From assembly GCF_012932965.1 (NCBI RefSeq), contig NZ_JABBXH010000003.1:1-64000 (forward strand): DNA of 64,000 nt, given 5' to 3'. The notes below the pieces were generated by a model. That model did no database searches. It was not told where the DNA came from and saw only the letters and a list, made by a program, of their open reading frames with translations. Positions 57,149 through 64,000 of the stretch are shown here, piece by piece; position 1 is the stretch's first letter; each line of letters begins with the position of its first letter. This stretch comes from Thalassotalea algicola (GTDB lineage: Bacteria; Pseudomonadota; Gammaproteobacteria; Enterobacterales; Alteromonadaceae). A program made the translations under genes and the position numbers.

Positions 57149-59092
57149 TTGCTCATCAACGCTGCATGCTCATTACCGTCGCTTCTGGCAGGTCCAATTT
57201 TACGTGATTGTCACGCCAATCAGTTTACCTTGTGGTTCGTTACAAAGCAGGCTTACCAGGTGAACCTGTGTCTTTTTCAGCACGAATCAGAACATAAGCA
57301 AGTGCTGCTAGAACAAATATTAACGGCAGAACATTTACATCAAGTGCAAGTCGGGCGACATGCATTTATTAATTTGATTACGTTACCGATGGAGCAGCCG
57401 CTACCTATCGATACACTGATTTATTACGACTTGGATTTTTTGTCTGCAGAAAATGACGTTGAGTTTAGCTTGTCAAAGGATATGCCTACGCTTTGTTACA
57501 AACAGGAAAGCGCGCCAAGTTTTGCCATTAAACCGAACATTAGTCAGCTTTATCATGGATCGTGTCGCAAGCCGCACTTTGCCGGTGGTGATGGCTTAGT
57601 GCAGGTAGATGAACAAATTGCCGGTGAGCAATTTTCAGCATCGCAAAGGGCGTCATTGCTTATGATGAGTGGCGATCAAGTTTATGTTGATGATGTGGCG
57701 GGCCCCACGCTATCGGCAATTCACCAAGTGATAAAACTTTTAGGGTTGTTTGATGAGCAATGGAAAAATGAAGTACCTGGTGGTCTCACTACCAGCCAGC
57801 AGCTCTACCAACATCCGCAAAACTATTATCATCGAGAGCAACTGTTACCACATGACAGTGTTAACCCTACGATATGGAGCAAGGTGTTTGGCGCGAGTAA
57901 AAGGCCCATATTTACTTCAGTTAATGCAAAAAATCATTTAGTCACGCTTTCTGAAGTTATCGCAATGTACTTGCTAACTTGGTCGCCGATATTGTGGCAG
58001 CAAGTAGCACTTGAACCGGAAAAACAACTGTTACTGCCAGAAGATTGGCTGACGCGTTACCAGCAGGAATTATCGGCAATTAACCAATTTGTTGAAGGTT
58101 TGGCTCAAGTTCAGCGCGTGATGGCCCATATTCCGGTCTATATGATATTTGATGACCATGATATTACTGATGATTGGAATTTAACACGGGGCTGGGAAGA
58201 AGCGGCCTATACACATCCTTTTTCTAAACGAATTATTGGCAATGCATTGGCAGGCTATTATTTGTGCCAAGGCTGGGGCAATCAAGCTGAAAAATTTAGT
58301 GACATAGTGGCTAAACATGAGCAAATATTTACCGAATGTGGTATAGCCGCACATGATGACTTCGTTGATGAATTATTGGCATTTGACCAATGGCATTATC
58401 AACTAAATACTACTCCTAAGATGCTAGTACTTGATACGCGAACGCAACGTTGGCGCAGTGAAAGCAATCCGGGAAAACCATCGGGTTTGATGGACTGGGA
58501 GTCGTTAACTGAATTACAAACGCAACTGATCAATGAGCCTTGCGTGATTATGGTCTCGGCTGCACCAATATATGGTGTGAAATTAATCGAAGCGGTACAG
58601 CGAGTATTTACATTTTTTGGCAACCCGCTGGCGGTAGATGCAGAGAACTGGATGGCTCACAAAGGCACAGCCAATGTGATTTTAAACATCTTTCGAAACC
58701 GCAAAACACCGCCGCAATTTATTATATTGTCAGGTGATGTTCATTACTCATTTGTATATGACGTCTCTCATCGTTTTATTCGTTCTAGTTCTCGTATTGT
58801 GCAAATCACGTGTAGCGGCATTAAAAATGAGTTTCCTGAAAAGCTAATTCATATTTTAGAGCGACTTAACTACTACTTGTACGGTACTTATTCACCGTTG
58901 AATTGGTTTACGAAACGGCGACGCATGAAAATAAAAGTGCGTAAACCTAGCAGTGATTTTAATAAAACGGTTTATAACGGTAGCGGAATTGGAGTGATGA
59001 ATCTTAGTGATGATTTTGAGCATGTCGAAGCAAAAATTCTCAATACCAAAGGGCAAGTCGTTATCTTTGAACAGTCAGAAGAAACCACCTAA
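57149..59092 (+). CDS. PhoD-like metallophosphoesterase
   Basis: A 647-residue protein of the alkaline phosphatase D / PhoD-like group. The metal-site blocks are 'LLMMSGDQVYVDDVAGPT', 'VYMIFDDHDITDDWNLTRGW' and 'FIILSGDVHYSFVYDV'. There is no clear signal peptide, unlike secreted PhoD, so it may be cytoplasmic. The start is uncertain: the frame opens with TTG at 57149, no ATG lies near in frame and the ribosome binding site is weak. It overlaps the next gene by one base. Substrate unknown. Confidence 0.8.
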   Translation: MLINAACSLPSLLAGPILRDCHANQFTLWFVTKQAYQVNLCLFQHESEHKQVLLEQILTAEHLHQVQVGRHAFINLITLPMEQPLPIDTLIYYDLDFLSAENDVEFSLSKDMPTLCYKQESAPSFAIKPNISQLYHGSCRKPHFAGGDGLVQVDEQIAGEQFSASQRASLLMMSGDQVYVDDVAGPTLSAIHQVIKLLGLFDEQWKNEVPGGLTTSQQLYQHPQNYYHREQLLPHDSVNPTIWSKVFGASKRPIFTSVNAKNHLVTLSEVIAMYLLTWSPILWQQVALEPEKQLLLPEDWLTRYQQELSAINQFVEGLAQVQRVMAHIPVYMIFDDHDITDDWNLTRGWEEAAYTHPFSKRIIGNALAGYYLCQGWGNQAEKFSDIVAKHEQIFTECGIAAHDDFVDELLAFDQWHYQLNTTPKMLVLDTRTQRWRSESNPGKPSGLMDWESLTELQTQLINEPCVIMVSAAPIYGVKLIEAVQRVFTFFGNPLAVDAENWMAHKGTANVILNIFRNRKTPPQFIILSGDVHYSFVYDVSHRFIRSSSRIVQITCSGIKNEFPEKLIHILERLNYYLYGTYSPLNWFTKRRRMKIKVRKPSSDFNKTVYNGSGIGVMNLSDDFEHVEAKILNTKGQVVIFEQSEETT

Positions 59093-59523
59093 TGAAACAC
59101 TATACCCAGCTTGAAAGCATGTATTTAGCCGCACCTATAAACGAAATTTATAAACCCGAAATTTCTGTTAGCGAAGGTCAAAGTGAAATAGTCATAGCAC
59201 TTTCAGAACAATACTTTCATTCGGCAGGCGGCGTTCATGGTTCAGTTTATTTTAAAATGCTAGATGATGCGGCATTTTTTGCAGCCAATTCATTAGAGCT
59301 AGAGTACTTTGTACTAACCACATCTTTTACTACTTATCTAACACGACCGGTATCGACAGGCATCATGAGAGCTATTGGCAAAGTGGTCAATCACAATAAA
59401 TCGCAGTTTATTGTTGAGTCTGTTGCTTATGATGAGAAAAACCGAGAAATTGCACGAGGCAATGGTATTTTCGTTCGTGGTAAACTGCCACTAGTTGAAG
59501 CCAAAGGATATTTAACAACGTGA
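59092..59523 (+). CDS. PaaI-type hotdog thioesterase
   Basis: A 143-residue hotdog-fold protein. 'SAGGVHGSVYFKMLDDAAFF' carries the conserved H-G-x-x-x-x-x-x-D of PaaI-like acyl-CoA thioesterases, and 'TSFTTYLTRPVSTGIMRAIG' is the following beta-strand region. The start overlaps the phosphoesterase stop (TAATG) and the end overlaps the next start (GTGA), so three genes are tightly coupled. Acyl-CoA specificity unknown. Confidence 0.85.
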   Translation: MKHYTQLESMYLAAPINEIYKPEISVSEGQSEIVIALSEQYFHSAGGVHGSVYFKMLDDAAFFAANSLELEYFVLTTSFTTYLTRPVSTGIMRAIGKVVNHNKSQFIVESVAYDEKNREIARGNGIFVRGKLPLVEAKGYLTT

Positions 59524-60500
59524 AATTAACACAACTTCTGGCAGTTACATTTTGTTTAGCTGCCTTCACCGCTAGCGCTTTTACTAACAAGGCTATTAAT
59601 GACAATACAAATTTAAAAAGTGCATGGCTTGAACGTGTCAGCCAACATAAGTGGTTTGCTGGGAGTAACGAATGTGACTTAAGTACTCAAGCGGCAATAG
59701 AGATACTCAAGGTTAATGAGCAAACTTATATTTTTCGTCAAAGTAAATGTCAGCACTATGAAGCGCCATTTATCTATTTGTTATTAGGTGAAAATAAAGC
59801 TTTTCTTCAAGATACGGGAGCAACAGAAAATGCAGCGCAGTTTCCGTTATATCAAACAGTTAATAATATTATTCAAGATTATAAGAAGAAAAATAAGATA
59901 ACTCGTTACCCGTTAATTGTTAGCCACTCACATTCTCATAGCGATCATTATGCTGCTGATAAGCAATTTAAAGGGCAACCAGATGTTACACTAATTGAGC
60001 CGAGTTCTGAGGCGGTTAATGATTTCTTCAAATTTAACCGCGAGGTTTTTAAGAGTCATGTCCAGCTAGGTAATCGAAAACTTACCGTTATTCATATACC
60101 GGGTCACCAAACTGACAGTGTTGCAATTTACGACCCTTACACCGGTTGGTTGTTGACCGGTGATAGTGCCTACCCTGGGCGCTTATATATTCGAGACTGG
60201 GCAGCGTTTAAAACGAGTATTAAACGTTTGAAAAATTTTAGCCAAAACAACCCGGTTACCGCGCTCATGGGAACACATATCGAAATGTCTCAAACGCCGG
60301 GGCAAGACTATGAAATGGGTAGCCAATATCAACCTAACGAGCTTGCATTACCCCTGAAGGTGTCATTATTGACTGAGTTAGATAGCAATCTTGAGGATTT
60401 AGGTGATACGCCAAAACTTAAGGTCATGGATAGCGTGATTATTTACCCGTTGTCTGAACCAAGCTGGTGGCAGAAAATACTTGTATGGATAGCGCGTTAA
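59520..60500 (+). CDS. Exported metallo-beta-lactamase-fold hydrolase
   Basis: A 326-residue protein with signal peptide (residues 1-20, ending TASA) and GTG start overlapping the previous stop. The zinc motif is 'SHSHSHSDHYAADK' (H-x-H-x-D-H), followed by 'IHIPGHQTDSVAIYDPYTGW' and 'LLTGDSAYPG'. Further ligands, an H and D at GH and TGD, are in place. Lactamase activity is not implied; many such enzymes hydrolyse esters or lactones. Last gene of the three-gene unit. Confidence 0.85.
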   Translation: MKLTQLLAVTFCLAAFTASAFTNKAINDNTNLKSAWLERVSQHKWFAGSNECDLSTQAAIEILKVNEQTYIFRQSKCQHYEAPFIYLLLGENKAFLQDTGATENAAQFPLYQTVNNIIQDYKKKNKITRYPLIVSHSHSHSDHYAADKQFKGQPDVTLIEPSSEAVNDFFKFNREVFKSHVQLGNRKLTVIHIPGHQTDSVAIYDPYTGWLLTGDSAYPGRLYIRDWAAFKTSIKRLKNFSQNNPVTALMGTHIEMSQTPGQDYEMGSQYQPNELALPLKVSLLTELDSNLEDLGDTPKLKVMDSVIIYPLSEPSWWQKILVWIAR

Positions 60501-60565
60501 TTCATGCGTGGATACGAGCGATGAGATAGACCGAAGCACAGCAAAATGTGCTTGGCTTGTTTGGG

Positions 60566-61297
60566 TTAATTGTTCTTTTTTTCTAGAGCTAAGTTGTGCA
60601 CGATTGCTTTTTCTAGTTGTGGGAAAATGCCTTCATGTCTACTGTTTACATAGTGATAGGTGCCTAGTAAATAAAGAAAACTTGTCTGCGTATATTGCGC
60701 AATTTCGTCAGGTATTTCACCCGATTCTAAACCAAAAATAATGTAATCAATACGGCCTAGCTTTAGTAATTCCAAGAGGTTAGCGGTGTTATTTAATACT
60801 TTCAATTCTGATTGAATATCAAATTTAACTAATTCACGAAGAGAATAGGTGAGCGAAGACTAGGTTAAAACGAGTTTAGTAGAATCTTTTAATACGCTGC
60901 TGTCACAAACAATTTCCTTTCGGCAAATAAGGAATATATTGGCTGTTGTTAAAGAAGGCCCTACCGCAGTCATATTATCGAACGACTTTGCTACATAAGG
61001 GTCATTGATAACGTCTGCATCGACCAAACCATTTTGAACACTTAGCGATGCTCGTTCTCCTTCTATTTGTACAAATGTAACTTTTATGCCGATATCGCGA
61101 TAACTTTTTTCAATAAGTGATTTATATTTTTCGATTTGAGGATGCTCAAAGTAACTAATTACAAAAGGTGAGATGCTCGTAGAAAAAGAGTGATTATCTG
61201 ATAAATTTTCCTTAGCCAACGTAGGCAGGCTTTGAAATAACAAAACCGCAAAAAGAAAATGCAGCGTTTGAATACTTTTTCTCAAATATGTTTTCAA
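60566..61297 (-). pseudogene. Second periplasmic solute-binding-like protein, broken by one in-frame TAG
   Basis: The frame starts MKTYLRKSIQTLHFLFAVLL with a signal peptide, runs 145 residues to KLVLT, and meets TAG at 60860-60862. It then continues in the same frame for 97 residues (SSLTYSLRELVKFDIQSE, then 'LELLKLGRIDYIIFGLESGE') to a normal stop. The 242-codon total is the size of family-3-like transporter substrate-binding proteins. As in the copy at 56286-56960, one nonsense codon is the only lesion. It is less similar to that copy than its common fold, so the two breaks are separate events. Confidence 0.78.
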
Positions 61298-61432
61298 TAA
61301 CTCACTCCATCCATCAAGAAGTTACTTGTTCTTGAATAAGTATCTTGTCTATTTATTGCCGTTAAATAGCTTAGTATAGTTGAGAATTAGCTGGTTCAAT
61401 TTGCTAGCCAATTTATAATGCTAATATCGGTA

Positions 61433-63481
61433 TTACTTTAAGACTGATAATAAGTTGCTGTAATCATCGGTCCAAAATACGTCTTTATTTTTGCTGGCTG
61501 GCCAGTCGCTAATAAAACGTTTTACTTGGTAACGCTCAATAAACGCTTGGTTGTTAGTCATTAACATCCACTGCGCTTCATTAGGTTCATCGTCAGTGGC
61601 TTTACTAAAAAAGTAATGTGCTTCTAATCCAATACTTGCCGCTAAGTTCTTGGTTAACGTTGTTAAATCTAAATGACTATTCGAAATATGTACCGCTAAA
61701 ATGCCATTTTTTGTTAAGTGTGCGTGGTATAACTCAAACGCTTCTTTTGTTAGTAAATGTGCAGGGATTGCATCACCAGAAAACGCGTCTAATACAATAA
61801 CGTCATATTGACCACTACCTTGACGGTTTAGTTGCTCTTGAAGTAATAGTCGGCCGTCGCCTTCAGAAATACTAATATTGGCGAAGCTATCATTTAAGTA
61901 AGTAAAATGTTGCTGGGCAAAACTAATTACTGCAGGATTTATTTCAAAAAAGTGGAAGTCATCTTTTGGTTTTCCATACGTTGCTAGCGTGCCAGCACCT
62001 AAGCCAATTAACCCCACCTTCATTGGTGCTAAGCCGTTTTCGATTCCTTGATAATACGTAAGTGCCAATGCAGCCCCAGTATCTTTACGATAATAACTTT
62101 TTGCTTGGCGTTTTAGGTTCTCATCTAACGATTGTGTGCCGTGCGACGTTGTGCCATCAATGAGTCTGCGCTCGGGCGTGCCATTTATTTTCGTATCAAC
62201 AACAGCCAGTAAACCGTAAAAGTTACGGTGACTGGCGATTTGATGCTGATAAAGTTGTTTATCTAACAATGCATGTAGGAAAACCATGCCCAGTAATAAA
62301 AGGTATAAAGCAGGCATGGCTAATTTAGTGGGAATAATTCCGATGTGCGATTTACTTTGAAGCTGTATGTTTATGCTGACAATAAATATCGCTAGCGTTA
62401 ATAAAATGGACAATGGATATTCAGTAAATTGACTAAATACTTGCGGCGCAACAAGTGATACAAAGGCGCTTCCCAATACGCCACCCAAAGCAATAATGAG
62501 ATAAAACAATGTTAAGCGATTTGTCGCTGGCGCGAGCTTAATTAACTCGCCGTGACACACCATACAACCGGCAAAAAGTATAAAGCTATACATAAGGACT
62601 TGCGAAACAAAGTCAAATTGCGAAGCGACAGCAGGCAACAATATAGCGATAAATGCGCACAAGCTAAAAAAGGCAAACCAATACCAGCGCACGTACCAAT
62701 GTGGGCTGTGAAAGACAATAATAAAGCTAATTAAGTACAGTGCTAACGGCAATATCCAGAGAAACGGCATAGGTGCAACGTTTTGTGTCATGGCATTGGT
62801 AGTCGATACTAATAACATGACGCCCAGAGCCGACAGCATTAGCCAAAGTGATAGTTGAATGCGATTAACTGACGTTGTCTCTTGCTGTGCTTGGTCAAGC
62901 GCATGAATACCTTGTTGCTTAATATGGCGAACAAGAAAGCCCATCGACAGTACAAATATAATAAAGCCGAACGACCAACTTAAGGTTTGATTATTTAAAC
63001 TTAAAACTGGCTCAAATATAAATGGGTAACTGATTAAAGCTAAAAGTGAGCCTGTATTGGAAAGGGAATAAAGCTTGTAGGGGACTTTTTCTTTGTTAGT
63101 AATACTTAACCAATGTTGGGCAAGTGGACCCGTACTTGAAAGAGCAAAATACGGAAGGCCAATAGCCATTGTTAAGGTTAATAATATACTTAGTGTAGGG
63201 TTATTAAGTTCAGTACTGACAATTGCTGGCGTCGTAAACGGTAAGGTAATAGCTGCAATAATTAATACAACTAAATGCACTTGCCACTGACGATTAAACG
63301 GTAGTTTTTGTAATCCGTGTGCGTAAGCATATCCGGCTAATAACACACCTTGGAAAAACAGCATGCAGCTGGTCCAAACGGCCGCGCTACCGCCATAATA
63401 AGGCAGAATTACTTTAGCGATAAACGGCTGCACCTGAAACAAAAGAAAGGCGCTAAGGAAAACAGTGATCAGAAAATGCAT
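61433..63481 (-). CDS. Membrane-bound spermidine-synthase-like protein
   Basis: A 682-residue protein (start taken at the ATG at 63481; an in-frame TTG adds 22 residues that look non-native). The first 420 residues hold about ten to twelve membrane spans beginning 'MHFLITVFLSAFLLFQVQPF', followed by a soluble spermidine-synthase-like domain of the methyltransferase fold: 'KVGLIGLGAGTLATYGKPKD', 'FFEINPAVISFAQQHFTYLN' and 'YDVIVLDAFSGDAIPAHLLT'. Fused transporter/spermidine synthase proteins are known widely, but the reaction is not established. It lies alone on the minus strand between two solute-binding-type genes. Confidence 0.85.
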   Translation of the reverse strand: MHFLITVFLSAFLLFQVQPFIAKVILPYYGGSAAVWTSCMLFFQGVLLAGYAYAHGLQKLPFNRQWQVHLVVLIIAAITLPFTTPAIVSTELNNPTLSILLTLTMAIGLPYFALSSTGPLAQHWLSITNKEKVPYKLYSLSNTGSLLALISYPFIFEPVLSLNNQTLSWSFGFIIFVLSMGFLVRHIKQQGIHALDQAQQETTSVNRIQLSLWLMLSALGVMLLVSTTNAMTQNVAPMPFLWILPLALYLISFIIVFHSPHWYVRWYWFAFFSLCAFIAILLPAVASQFDFVSQVLMYSFILFAGCMVCHGELIKLAPATNRLTLFYLIIALGGVLGSAFVSLVAPQVFSQFTEYPLSILLTLAIFIVSINIQLQSKSHIGIIPTKLAMPALYLLLLGMVFLHALLDKQLYQHQIASHRNFYGLLAVVDTKINGTPERRLIDGTTSHGTQSLDENLKRQAKSYYRKDTGAALALTYYQGIENGLAPMKVGLIGLGAGTLATYGKPKDDFHFFEINPAVISFAQQHFTYLNDSFANISISEGDGRLLLQEQLNRQGSGQYDVIVLDAFSGDAIPAHLLTKEAFELYHAHLTKNGILAVHISNSHLDLTTLTKNLAASIGLEAHYFFSKATDDEPNEAQWMLMTNNQAFIERYQVKRFISDWPASKNKDVFWTDDYSNLLSVLK

Positions 63482-63763
63482 ATAATTAGAGTGTCTATTT
63501 GGATTAAAGTGATTATCCCGAGTTCTTAAAATAAAAGCTAGAAACAAGTGTTACTTAGAATATTTTACAAGACTAATGACATCGTTTTTCATCATTGTAA
63601 TTGGCATTCATTGTTTGACTACTTTGTGCATTTACCAAAAACTAGGTTAAACCATTAATTGTATACTGCTTTGTGCTTGGCTACGTATTCACTTTGTACT
63701 TTAATAGTAAGGCACTATACTGTGAAAAGAGTTCCTTATGGCTTTGAAAAATGGACTTCCTAA

Positions 63764-64000
63764 TTGTTTAAAATATTCAGTTTGCTTATAGCAATAAGTG
63801 TACTTTCCCTTCCCGCAATAGCTAAGCCAAAGAAATTAATCTTTGCTGCAATCCCTCAATACATAGATAGATTTGAGTCTGGTCAGTTAGAAGACAATAT
63901 TGTTGTGCGATTAGCAAAAGAATTGGGTGTTCCTATTGAACTATATCCTTGTCCCTGGGTGAGGTGCTTAAAGCTTATTGAAACAGGGCAGGCGGATATT
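63764..64000 (+). CDS. Periplasmic solute-binding-like protein, 3' end outside the window
   Basis: An open frame of 79 codons begins at TTG right after an in-frame TAA. It encodes a signal peptide (LFKIFSLLIAISVLSLPAIA), 'LIFAAIPQYIDRFESGQLED' and then 'PIELYPCPWVRCLKLIETGQ', the usual start of a family-3-like (PBPb) substrate-binding protein of this bacterial group. The TTG start has only a weak ribosome binding site, so the start is uncertain. Unlike the two broken copies at 56286 and 60566 it is intact as far as it goes. Confidence 0.7.
   Translation, partial: MFKIFSLLIAISVLSLPAIAKPKKLIFAAIPQYIDRFESGQLEDNIVVRLAKELGVPIELYPCPWVRCLKLIETGQADI

Noticed and set aside
60508-60741. A 77-codon plus-strand open frame after the lactamase-fold gene
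   Set aside because: It lies opposite the second solute-binding pseudogene, whose frame gives a recognisable protein; the plus frame does not.

Overview
The window is chromosomal DNA of a low-GC marine gammaproteobacterium, most likely of the order Alteromonadales (Colwellia/Thalassotalea-like). I infer this from the close match of the ribosomal proteins to the E. coli type, an EF-G2 paralogue, an ast arginine-succinyl cluster and E. coli-type regulatory leaders. No tRNA, rRNA, transposase, integrase or CRISPR array was seen.

Layout. 1-7103: the 3' part of tuf (EF-Tu), a secreted TonB-C-like protein, a lone cyclic-nucleotide-binding-fold protein, a DmdC-type acyl-CoA dehydrogenase and, on the minus strand, the second elongation factor G (EF-G2). 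7326-12481: the complete S10 operon (rpsJ to rpsQ) with its own promoter and leader, closed by a terminator. 12482-24911: about 12.5 kb that does not belong to the ribosomal locus: a yiaW/yiaV-like pair, an OsmC-YcaO fusion protein and a nitrous oxide reductase cluster nosRZDFYL preceded by a perfect FNR-type box. 24903-33566: the spc operon (rplN to rpmJ) with a new-looking extended -10 promoter, then the alpha operon (rpsM to rplQ) with its own promoter and the S4-binding leader, closed by a strong terminator. 33683-36704: phosphoribulokinase-like protein, a probable secreted zinc peptidase, YhfA-type OsmC protein and a small unknown. 36833-43799 (minus): DUF1338 protein, astD, astA, astC/argD, an HDOD protein and pabA/trpG. 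43890-46841 (minus): 5-oxoprolinase genes pxpABC and a YbaK-type deacylase. 46969-50709 (minus): an ECF sigma factor with two small membrane proteins, a MOSC/ferredoxin-reductase fusion and a small membrane protein. 50836-56236 (plus): mpl, ubiX and a very large TolB/amidohydrolase. 56286-64000: two periplasmic solute-binding-protein genes each broken by one in-frame stop, a PhoD-like/thioesterase/metallo-beta-lactamase operon, a membrane-bound spermidine-synthase-like protein and the start of a third solute-binding protein.

The most notable feature is the splitting of the normally contiguous S10-spc-alpha ribosomal supercluster exactly at the S10/spc operon boundary by an anaerobic-respiration cluster (last step of denitrification, N2O to N2) plus a YcaO protein. 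Both halves keep their own transcription signals, so the arrangement looks functional rather than degenerate. No wholly unknown multigene system was identified; the best candidates for new biology are this rearrangement, the OsmC-YcaO fusion, the gluzincin-like protein and the small sigma/membrane-protein module.
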